64,000 bases of DNA. It comes from Chitinophagaceae bacterium (GTDB lineage Bacteria > Bacteroidota > Bacteroidia > Chitinophagales > UBA10324). The stretch lies in NCBI GenBank assembly GCA_016717285.1, contig JADKFU010000005.1:1348501-1412500 (forward strand), given 5' to 3'. The notes beneath the pieces are model-generated. The model was not told the origin of the DNA, did no database searches, and saw nothing but the letters and a program-made list of their open reading frames with translations. Shown one piece after another: positions 37,182 to 48,800 of the stretch (position 1 is the first letter of the stretch; every line of letters starts with the position of its first letter). The position numbers were made by a program, and so were the translations under genes.

Positions 37182-39494
37182 ATGCGACTTTTGGGGCTTA
37201 GTGTAAGATACATTCTTTTGCTGGTTTTCTTGGCTCCCTTACTTACCGGTTGCAGCAATACACAATATCTCACAGGCAGCCAGGTGTTGTTAAAAAAAAA
37301 TGAAGTCACCATACAGTCGGAAATAGATTACAGGAAAATCAGAAGAAATATTGAAGAAAACATATCACTGGAAAGTAAACTTGCGACACTGGCAAAGCAA
37401 CAACCCAATAGAAAAACGCTTGGACTTGTAAAACTTAATCTTACCATTTATAACCGTTATTACACAACAGATACCTCAGGGCTGTACCATTGGATCATCA
37501 ATAATATCGGTGAACCGCCGGTACTTTTTGATACGACAACTTTGCCGTTTTCTGAAAATATAATGCACGACTACATGGTGAGTAAAGGTTATTTATTGTC
37601 GTCAATAAAATATGATTACAGGATCAGAAAAAAACAGGCGACACCGCATTTTTATGTTTCGCCTGGCCCGTTATATACGATCGACAGTGTTTTTTTTCCG
37701 GTGGATACTTCACACCTCATCAGTATTATTAACGCGATCAAACCTGCAACACTTTTGCAACAGGGTAATGCCTTCGACGCTGATGTAATCGGTAATGAAC
37801 AAGTCCGGTTATTTCGGGAAATACAGAATCATGGTTACTATCACTTCTCGCGCGACAATATTTATTTTGAAGCAGACACTTCCAATACGAGAAATACCGC
37901 TAATGTGTACGTAAAGATCAAAGGAAATACAATTGATGAAGACATGAAGGTGCATTACATCAGCAACATTTATGTTCGTCCTGATTTTTATCCGGAACAG
38001 GATCTGCTGAGCGGTTATCACGATACAACTGCTTTCCAATCATTAATCTTTATTGATCCGGGGAATACCATTCGCATGGATGCCGTGGCAAAGGCAATTT
38101 TTATTTTAAAAGACATGCCGTATTCCAGGAAGGATTATGATTATACGCTCAGCCGTTTGTCAGATCTTGGTGTTTTTAAATTCATCAGCATCCGGTTTGA
38201 AGAAAAAGCCAATCACTTGCTTGATTGCATGATATATCTCACTCCGGCAAGAAAGCATGCTGTAACTACTGAAGTGGAGGCAAGCAATATTGAATACAAT
38301 GTTGGTGCTGCAATAAAACTTACTTACAAGGATAAAAATGTGTTCAGGAGCGCTAACACGTTTGATGTGAGTTTAAATGCTGGAACACAGATTCCGGTTT
38401 TTAACAAGGACAGCCTCATTTTTAATGTATCTGGCCAATTGAATTTTTATATGCGGCGTTTCGTAGTGCCATTTAACACCGGAAATTTTTCACGCTACTT
38501 TAATCCGCGTACAAAAATTTCCCTGCAAGCCAACTATTATCAGCAGACAAAAATTTACATACTCAACAATTATTCTTTCACCTTTGGTTATGAGTGGAAA
38601 GAGAATGCTTTGAAGCGCCATGTTTTCAATCCTTTTTCTGTCAGTTATATCAACTCCACTATTCTAAGCGATGAGTTTCAGCAAAGATTGGATGATGATC
38701 CGTTTCTCCGTCAATCATTCGAAGACCAACTGATCGCAGGCCTCAACTATACTTATATTTATTCGAATCAGGGACAAAATATACGGCGTGAATTTACCTT
38801 CTTCCGTTTCTCAGGCGAAGTTGCCGGTACTTCTTTGTATTTGTTGAATACTGCTTTTAAAGGCAACAATGTTGACACCAGCGGAAGCTACGTATTGTTT
38901 GGTACCACGTATGCGAATTTCGTGCGTGCAGAAGGTGATCTGCGCCATTATTTTCAGTTTACGCAAAACCGTTCGCTTGTATTACGCGGAGCTGCCGGCA
39001 TTGCAATCAATTACTGGAATTCTGATGTTATACCGTATATCAAACAATTTTACCTGGGAGGAACCGGTAGTATGCGTGCATGGAGTGTTCGTTCACTTGG
39101 CCCCGGTGCTTATAAAGACACTTCCAGTTTCTACGACAGGGCAGGAGACATCAAGCTGGAGGCAAATACGGAATATCGTTTCAATATTTTCGGTCGCTTG
39201 AATGGAGCAGTTTTTCTGGATGCAGGTAACATCTGGTTGCGCAAAACGGATCCCAATAAACCTGGCGCAAACTTCGAATTCAACCGTTTTCTGAGTGAGA
39301 TCGCGTTGGGAACAGGAGTCGGTTTCCGGTTTGATTTTACTTATTTTGTTTTAAGGCTTGATGTAGCTACACCGTTGAGGGATCCCTCCAATCCTCCCGG
39401 TGAACGTTGGGTGATCGGTAACCTGACGAATGGTGAAACTAATTTCGTGAAAGACAAACTGGTCTTTAATCTGGCAATCGGATATCCATTCTGA
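37182..39494 (+). CDS. tamL: BamA/TamA family outer membrane lipoprotein (TamL type)
   Basis: A 770-residue outer membrane assembly factor of the Omp85 family. The lipobox LTGC (Cys24) marks it as the lipidated TamA form known in Bacteroidota. POTRA-like domains fill residues about 30-360, and a 16-strand barrel follows, with the Omp85 lid region GGTGSMRAWSVRSLGPGAY and a terminal Phe (IGYPF). I chose the ATG at 37182 over an upstream GTG at 37143, because the shorter form gives a clean lipoprotein signal and does not overlap the divergent methyltransferase. The TamB partner is not in the window. It would help insert outer membrane proteins. Confidence 0.88.
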   Translation: MRLLGLSVRYILLLVFLAPLLTGCSNTQYLTGSQVLLKKNEVTIQSEIDYRKIRRNIEENISLESKLATLAKQQPNRKTLGLVKLNLTIYNRYYTTDTSGLYHWIINNIGEPPVLFDTTTLPFSENIMHDYMVSKGYLLSSIKYDYRIRKKQATPHFYVSPGPLYTIDSVFFPVDTSHLISIINAIKPATLLQQGNAFDADVIGNEQVRLFREIQNHGYYHFSRDNIYFEADTSNTRNTANVYVKIKGNTIDEDMKVHYISNIYVRPDFYPEQDLLSGYHDTTAFQSLIFIDPGNTIRMDAVAKAIFILKDMPYSRKDYDYTLSRLSDLGVFKFISIRFEEKANHLLDCMIYLTPARKHAVTTEVEASNIEYNVGAAIKLTYKDKNVFRSANTFDVSLNAGTQIPVFNKDSLIFNVSGQLNFYMRRFVVPFNTGNFSRYFNPRTKISLQANYYQQTKIYILNNYSFTFGYEWKENALKRHVFNPFSVSYINSTILSDEFQQRLDDDPFLRQSFEDQLIAGLNYTYIYSNQGQNIRREFTFFRFSGEVAGTSLYLLNTAFKGNNVDTSGSYVLFGTTYANFVRAEGDLRHYFQFTQNRSLVLRGAAGIAINYWNSDVIPYIKQFYLGGTGSMRAWSVRSLGPGAYKDTSSFYDRAGDIKLEANTEYRFNIFGRLNGAVFLDAGNIWLRKTDPNKPGANFEFNRFLSEIALGTGVGFRFDFTYFVLRLDVATPLRDPSNPPGERWVIGNLTNGETNFVKDKLVFNLAIGYPF

Positions 39495-39892
39495 AATTGC
39501 ACAGGATAATATCATATAGCAGGAATTGATATAACTGCAACAGTTACATCAACAATAAACGCGGAATTTTTTTCAGACATGATTATTAAGGAGGTGTCCA
39601 TTTTTCAAAATAGAAAAGTGAAGCGGTTTTTCTGCAAACTTTAGTTCATAACCTATTGGAATTGTCTGGCCTGATAAGTTAAATGGTCTTTGCACTGAAC
39701 ATGGATGAAATGTTCTGTTTTTTTAATCAGACAATGAACATAATTCGTTCATAAAAAATTAGGTTGAATTAACTAAAATCCCTATGTTGGTCAGCTAATA
39801 TTTGCAACCCGCTTCCAGAGTTCTTCCGGCAGGAACCAAATAACCGGAAAATCGTTTTCTTGCGTCATTAAAACACCCAAAAGCCAAACCCC
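39495..39892. other. Intergenic region before the giant secreted protein
   Basis: This 398-base AT-rich region holds no gene. Near the end, TAATATTTG (39817-39825) is close to, but one base longer than, the TAnnTTTG element. No repeat, RNA or terminator is evident after tamL. Confidence 0.5.
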
Positions 39893-42800
39893 ATGAATTT
39901 TTTCTACCAATCAAAATGTGTTCAATTCTTCAATACGACGGCTCACATTTTTGAGCATTCGCCTGCTGTTTTGTTTTCAGATTTCCGGAAAAAGTTATTG
40001 GTTCCGATACTTTTTTTCTTCGGACTATTTATACTTTTTTCTCCTGAAAAGGCAAGTGCTCAAAGTGAAGGGGATTTCCGTACTATACAATCGGGTAACT
40101 GGGAAGATCTGTCCACCTGGGAAGAATTTAGCGATGGCATTTGGGGTGACCCCGCGCATACGCCAGATAATAATGATGGAACTATCACAATTGTTGACGG
40201 AACGGACGTTACCAGCAGTTCGAACTTAACCATTGATCAAACAATCATTATGAATGGTGCAACACTGCAAGTGATTGCATTAACATTAACGGTCGATGAT
40301 GGTGTTGGTTCTGATTTAACGATAGATGGAGACATCAGTTTTTCGAATGGCGAATTGGATGTAAACGACGGGGCTGTAGTAGATGGAAGCGCAAATGTCT
40401 TTTATAGTGGACTCGCATTAACGAACGATGGATCGATCAATACATTTTTATTTGTAATGGGCGCAAGTGCCACGCAGACTATATACGGAACAGGAAGCAT
40501 TGCTACCTTTCTTCCTTCTACCTCTGCTCCCGGTGGAATTATTGTAGCAGGTCAGCAAACCATAACTGACCAGATTTCATTCAACAACGGCAAGCTGCAT
40601 ACAGCCGGCGCGGCTAAAATAATTATGGCAGAGGGTGCTTTAATCATAAATGCAGATGCTGACCACTATGTTGATGGCAACCTGGAGCAGGTGTATTCAA
40701 GCAGTGGTCTCCGAACATTCCCAATTGGTGATTTTGGCAGCTACAATCCGATTGATTTTAGTCCGGATTTTCTTTACACAGGTGGAATGGTCGCAAGAAC
40801 AGACGCAGGTGATCATATCGATATCTCTAATTCAGGAATAAATGAAAGCAAGAGTGTTAACAGAACCTGGACATTAACATCAAATGGTCTCGGTTTTACT
40901 GGTTATACGGTTACGTTTTATTGGAATTCCGGAGAGTTGGATGGCGGAGCTGATCCTGATCACTTTGTGGTGGCAAAATATGATGCCCCGGATTGGGAAT
41001 TAGTGCCGGTTATCGCGCGTACCGCTACGTCAATTACAATTGAGTGGGATGAACCAACAGCAAGTAATTTTCAGGTGGGTGAACTTTTGTGCGATCCGCC
41101 AGTAATTATCTGTGCGCCTGATATTACAGTTTGTCAGGATGCAGCTGCCGGCGCATGTGGTGTCTTATTTTTTCCGGAAGAAATTGAATCACCAGTTGTT
41201 CTTGATTTTACCGACAGGGTAACTACCTACACCAATGTTTCTATTAATGGTGGCGGAAACTCGGCAATCGTGTTGCCCGGATCTACTGTTTCTTTGAATT
41301 ATAATTTTTCTGTGAGCTTTGATGTTATTAACGGATATTGTCCGGGCTGCATAGTTCAAACGTCTATAGGTATTGGTTCAACATTTAAAACACTGCAATG
41401 TGAGCCAAACATAGGAAATGGAACAACAGGTTCTTATACTTCAGGCGACTTTACTGCACCTACGGTCCCAGGCATTTATTATCTCACGAAGGAACAATCG
41501 CTTGATTATTTCTGCCAGGAATTTAAATTCAACAACGATCCCGCGAAATCAATCGGAGTGTTAATTGTTGGCCCTCCTTATCCTACAGCTACCGGCGGTT
41601 GCGGAGCAGTAACTTTTAGTAATGATGCACCCGCCTGCTTTCCTATTGGAACAACGGACGTAGAATGGACTGCGACGGATGAGTTCGGTACTACCTCAAC
41701 CTGCACGCAGCAGGTTACCGTAACACCTGCAACAATTTACTATCGTGAAAGGGATGGCGATGGATATGGAGATCCCGGCTATCCTGTTTATGCCTGCTCA
41801 CAACCTACAGGTTTTGTTTTAGACCATGGCGATTGTAATGATTACAATGCGTTTTTGTATCCTGGTAATGGTTGCGCTGTACCGACAGCCGCAGCATTGA
41901 ACTTTGATGGAATTGATGATATCGTTTCTACTCCTGCAATAGCGTTGGATAACACCAACTTCACTATCCAGTTTTGGGCAAAACGAAATGCTATCGGAAC
42001 CTTTGACATAGCTGTCAGCCAGGGCGTTGAGACCACATCAAATGGTTTGCATATTGGATTCAGAGATGATAATTATTTCACTTTCGATATGTTTAATGAT
42101 AATGTAGCTGCTGGTCCTTACACGGATCTGGATTTCCATTACTGGACCTGTACTTTCGATACGGCTACGAGAACTGCAGTTATTTATCGTGATGGAGTGG
42201 AAGTTCAATCTCATGTTCTTGATGCACGCTACCAGGGCACCGGAAATCTGATTATCGGTGATGCTGCCTGGGGAGGATATCCATTTGGCGGTGTACTCGA
42301 TGAATTGCGCATCTGGAATCGCGTATTATGTTCTGAAGAAATTATGGATGGCATGAATTGCGAAGCCACTTCACCTCGGGATGGTTTGGTATCAGTTTAT
42401 AATTTTAACCAGGGAACTCCGGACGCTGATAATTCAGGTGTAGCAATTCTTAACGATGCGAGTGGACACTTCCATACAGCGGCGCTTCAAAACTTTACAC
42501 TGAATGGTGCTACTTCGAACTGGGTTGCCCAGGGAGGAGTTGTTTCAGGTACTACCTGCACGCCTTCTTCTGCAATGCTATACTATGCAGATGAAGACGG
42601 CGATACTTATGGAGATGAAGGGAATGCAACAATTGCCTTTGGCCCCTGTTCGCCTCCTCCGGGATATGTTTTAAATGCTTCAGATTGTGATGACAATAAT
42701 CCCGAAGTTTATGCTAATTGCAATGTTTGCAATTTGGTGATGACGGATGCTTCCTGGAAATCGCTTCCCGAATCTCCCGGTCCTGATCCCGGATGGGAGC

Positions 42801-45800
42801 AACCGGGTTTTGATGATTCAGGTTGGAACAACGCTGCTGTCTCCGGGCCCGAACCCAACCTGACACGGTTTAATCCACCACCCTCCAGAATATGGGATGC
42901 TCTGCATACTCCGGCCATCAGCAAGACTTATCTAAGAAAAACATTTACACTCAGTGGTGCCGAGCAGATCTTCCTTGATTATTCTGTAGATGATGACGCA
43001 ATAATGTATATCAATGGTACCTTGGTGGTGAGTGATGATAATGATTGTGGTGCTGCTACGTACACCAACTTTGATATCACTTCGTATCTGAATTTAAATG
43101 GATCCAATACAATTGCTTTAGAGGTAAGTGATTGTCAGGGCGATTGGTATTTCTCCGCACAACTGTTTAATGGATATCATCCGGACAATGATCTCGATGG
43201 ATTTGGATCAAATGAAGCGGTGGATATCTGTCCGCCAATGCCGGCCGGTTATGTAACAAACAATTCCGATTGCGATGATTTTAATTCTAACCTTGGTCTT
43301 CCAGGCATCTGGTATTATGATACTGACGATGATGGATATGGTGATCTGAATAATTCAACCCTGTCATGCTTTGGTGGTGGTGGCGGAGAAGGCGGCGGTT
43401 TGGTAACCGATACCACCGATTGCGATGATACTGACTTTTATGTTCATCCCGGAGCTTCTGAAAATTGTAACGGAGTGGATGATAATTGCAATGGAACAAT
43501 TGATGATATTGGTGAAAGTTTTGTTGGTATTCAAAATAATAGCAACGGGGCAACGATTTATTATTTCGATCCTCTTACATTCGAAGACCTTTCTTCCCTT
43601 ACGCTCACTTTACCAGGCTTTACTGTAAAAGGCGGATTGGCAATTGATAAAAATCCTGTCAACGGAATTATTTATGCAATACTTAATGTATTTATTTCCG
43701 GAAATACGTATAGAAAACTGGTAACAGTAGATATGGAATCAGGTGTTTGCGCGCTTGTTGGAAACCTTGATGACTATCTTTTTTCCAGCTTTACCTTTAC
43801 GCCATCGGGAAAATTATATGGTGTAACCGGAGAAAGTGGTGTGAACCCGACAACACTGTTTGAAATCAATACGGATGATGGAACCACTACGCTTTTAACG
43901 CAGCTCGGAAATGGAGCAGACGGTGAAGTAATTGCTTTTAATAAAGACGATGGATTTATTTATCACTGGTCCGATGGTGTTTTTGAAAAAATTAACACGG
44001 TAACATTGGAAATAACTGATATCCCCGAATCAGGTTACAATTATTTTGAAATTATGGGAGCTGTTTATAGAGGTAACGGAATTTTCCTTATTGCCGATTA
44101 TCAAAGAAACTTTATTGAAGAAACCACAACCGGAAGTGCTACACAGCTAATCAATCATGGCATCAATAAGTTGCGTGGTTTTGTGCAGGTGCCGATTCCC
44201 GGTACCCAATGGTTTGCTGATGCTGATGGTGATTCGTATGGTAATGCGAATGAAGACAGTCTTTCGTGCACGCAACCAGTAGGATATGTAGCTGATAATG
44301 CTGACTGCGATGACAGCGATCCTTCCATCAATCCCGGTTTGCCTGAGGTCTTCGGCAATCTTATAGATGAAAATTGTAACGGAACACTGGATGAAGCAAC
44401 AGGTGATTTTCGAACCGTTCAATCCGGCGACTGGAACGATGTATCAAACTGGATGACTTATGACGGAGTTGCCTGGGTTACGCCTATCGAGCCACCGAAT
44501 TCTGATGCTAATGCCATTATCATTAAGAACGGCCATACAATCACAGTAACCAATACAATCTTCGTTGATCAGCTTGTGATTGAAGCGGGAGCATCGCTTG
44601 ATGTGTCTGGTGTTGATATGTTTGTTGAAGACGGATCTTTGGTAGATATGCAATGCTATGGATCACTTCACCTGGAGAATGCCGGGCTGAATGTTGATGG
44701 AGAAGCCAGGTTTGAAGATGGTGCCTTGTTGTTTTGCAATACAAACTCTGCTCTGAATGGCCCTGGTACTTTTAATATTAATTCAGGTTGTGATTTCACG
44801 ATACAGGGTGTGGGCAATTCCGTGAACTTTGGTAATGGAGTCATCATTAACAACAGAACGATTTGCAATTGGAACGGGGGTGATATTTCTTTCAACGGAA
44901 ATACGTGCTACTTCAATAACATGGATAGATTCAATATTAATGATGTCGCTTCCATATTGGTTGCAAGTGGCACGCATCAATTTGTTAATATTTATTCCAG
45001 TGAAGGCGGAGGTGGTCGCGTTGTATTGAATGTGGAAGGTCAGGTTACTATTGAATGTGGGTTCAGAAATGACGGAACGGTGAATGTGATTTCCGGAGTA
45101 CTTTCAGTAACTGACAATGTAAATGAAAACACGGGTACATTAACCATAGAGCCAGCATCAGTATTTAATGCTCCGAATGGTTACAAACAAGCAGGAAACC
45201 TCCTCAACAATGGATCAATAACAGGTTTCATGAGCATGCAAAGTGATGGAGGTGAGCAACAGATAAGCGGAATCGGAACGATCGAGAATCTTACCATTGA
45301 TAATACTGCCGGTATACTCCTGGATGGCGATCTTACTATAACTACTTCATTGGACTTAATCACTGGTATTGTCAACACAGGAAGTCAGAAGTTAATAATA
45401 GGGCAGGGTGCATCCATCACCAATGGAAGCACTAACAGTTATATAAATGGTAACCTTCAACGTTATATCGATGCACCCGGGCTGATCGAATATCCTGTTG
45501 GCAGGGTTAATTACGCACCTGTTAAATTGGATCCAAGCTTCACCTCCGGAGGGTATGTAACAGTGAGTACCGATGCAGGAGATCATATAAATGTGTCCTC
45601 ATCTGGCATTAATGCAAGCAAAAGCGTCAACAGGATATGGACAATAACCAATCAGGGCTTAACTTTTACTGAATGTGATGTGTACTTCTATTGGGAAGGA
45701 GATGATGTGGATCAGGATGCGGACTACAACAATTTCATTGTTGCAAAATATGATGCGCCCGACTGGATTTTACCGGTGATTACAGATATTCAACCATTTT

Positions 45801-48800
45801 CAATTGGTGTTTTGGATGTTACTTCTTTCAGTGAATTTCAGATTGGTGAACCATTGATATGTAACATGTCCGTTTCCACATCAGCAGGTGATACACTGAT
45901 TCTTTGTACGGAGAGCGGACAAACGAGTGGCAATGTAAATCTGATCATCACTAACGGAACACCGCCATATAGTTATTCTGGTGATGACACTTTAAATCTT
46001 GTAGCAGGTAACTATCATTATGTGGTGACCGATAACAATGGATGCACTGCATCTGCAGATTTGAATGTGCAGTTGACTCATTGTATTATCCCTTACTATT
46101 TACCTCCTGTTAATGATACCATCAGTAGTCTGATAGGACCGGAATTAACGCAGTTGTACAGCTTCCCGGATTCTATATATGATACCACTTCTACCAATAA
46201 TATTTTTACAATAAACTATGCCAATTTTGAAGTGCTGATAGAAGTGATATCAACTATTGATCAATACGATGCATTACTTGCACTCTTGCAAACTCCTGCC
46301 TACGGAATGAACAGTTTCATCGACAACGGTGATTCAACATTGATCATTACAGGATTTTTCCCGATAGAGAATTTGTATAAGCTCAACTTCCTGATCGATG
46401 AAATAAATTATGTAAGACCCTATTACAAACCGATTGCTTCATCGTTCACAACAACAGGTCTTGCAACTTCTCAAGGTGATAAAGCAATGGCCGGCGACAA
46501 GGCTAAGGAAGCATGGAAGGTTTCCGGTGAAGGTGTTAAGATAGGAGTGATGTCAGATAGCTATAACACCAAATTTGGATCACCTGCCAATACAGATGTG
46601 ATCAACGGAGATTTACCCGGTACCGGTAATCCCAATTATACAAAACCTGTAAAACTGCTGGCTGAATATCCTTACGGAGCCGGAACGGATGAAGGTCGCG
46701 CGATGCTGCAGATTGTTCATGATGTGGCACCCAATGCAGAACTTTATTTCAGGTCAGGATTTATAAGCGCAGGTAATTTTGCGGAAGGCATAAAAGAATT
46801 GCGCGATTCAGGTTGCAAGGTGATTGTAGATGATATCACTTATATCACTGAGCCCTTCTTTAGTGATGGTCTTGTTGCGCAAGCTGTAACAGATGTTGCT
46901 AAATCAGGAACACTCTACTTTACATCAGCAGGAAACTTTGGAATTAAATCTTATGAAGGATACTTCAGTGCGATCACCGCACCGGCAGGATATGTTGGTG
47001 TAGCGCATGATTTCGGAGGCGGAGATTATTTCCAACAGTTGACAATGCCTGCCGGCACTTATACAATAGCCTTACAGTGGGACGATGATTTTTACTCAAT
47101 TGGCGATACAACAGGCGCATTGAATGATCTGGATATTTATCTGGTTGATCAGTTTGGTAACCGGTTATTCGGTTTCAACCGCGATAATATCGGAGGCGAT
47201 CCATTGGAAGTACTTCCATTTGTTGTGAAGGCAACAGTTGATGCAAATATCATTGTTACCCGTAAAGCAGGTTCCGGTAACGTGAGATTCAAATACATTA
47301 TATTCAGAGGAGAAGGAATCATCGACGAATGGAATCAGGGAACGGGTACCATTATCAGCCAAGCAAATATTGATAGTTCAATTACTGTGGGAGCCGTTCT
47401 TTATAAAAACACTCCTGCCTATGGAATTGATCCGCCAACAATTGCTTCTTTTTCATCACACGGAGGAACCTTGGTTAACAATCAAAACAGAATGAAGCCG
47501 GATATTACTGCACCTAATGGAGTGAATACCACTGTGGATTTTGGTGTTGAATTTAATATTGATAATCCTCCTGATCTACTGCCCAATTTCTTCGGAACCT
47601 CTGCCGCGGCACCGCATGCCGCTGCTGTGGCAGCTTTGCTGATTGAAGCGAAGAAAAAATATTACTTCGATGAATCGTTCAGTCTTCAGCAAATGAAATC
47701 GTTGCTGCAATCTACAGCCATTGATATGGATGTAACCGGTTATGACGAGAGTACCGGATATGGATTTATTCAGGCTGATCGTGCACTGCAATCATTCTCT
47801 AATTCATTTCCGCTTATTCAGAATTATTATCTGCAGGATTCTACAAAGGTTCCGGGCGATGATCCTGTATCTATTGTTATTAACGGAGAATACTTTTCAG
47901 ATAGCGCTTCGGTTATTTTTCAATATGATACCATTCAGGCTGTAGTGTCAAATGGAACACAGCTTATCGCTGAAATTCCGGCGTTCCTGGGTAATCCTCC
48001 GCTTGAAATTTACAATCCACCTATGGCACCCAGCGGTTTGGATGGCGGAGCGAGTGATCCTGTTTACTTAAAGAGCCTTCCTCCTCAAAATGTCAAAGTG
48101 ACGGTGAATGATGCAATCAAAAAATTTGGCGAACGGATTCCTGACTATTCCATTAATGTTATCATTAATGAGGTGCCTTTGGCTGAAACAGGACTTTCTC
48201 TGGATGATTTAGGCTTAACTGACATCACATATTCATCGTCGGCAAACAGCATGAGCAATATAGGATTGTATTACAGGAGAGCTACATCGGCTGTCACTGA
48301 TTTATCAAATCCACAATCGCTGGCTTTATCTGAATTCTACAATTACAAGTTTACAGATGGCGTACTGTCGATTGAGAGACTGCCATTGACAGTTACGCCG
48401 CGTGATACTACCATCACTTACGGATCAGCTATTAATGGTCAGCAAATGAAATTTAATTACGATTATGACGCATCTGGTATTGAACCCGCCGAGCAATCTT
48501 CATTTTTCAATACCTTGGTTGCTGAACATCAATTAAACATGTCGAAGTCGGTGGTATTGATTGATGCAAGTCAAGCTTCGAATGGTGAAACCATTACTCC
48601 GGAAGATTTTCTTAATATAAGTTTTATGGCAAGTGGTAAAGCCATGGTGAATGGCAAAGCCATGGTGAATGGTAAGGCCATGGTGAATGGAATTGTTTAT
48701 GACACTACTTACTATGTACCTGTTTCACTTGAATCTGTTTATGATTATCAGGTTGATTCTGCCATTACAACATTGCACAATGGTAAAGCAATGGTGAACG

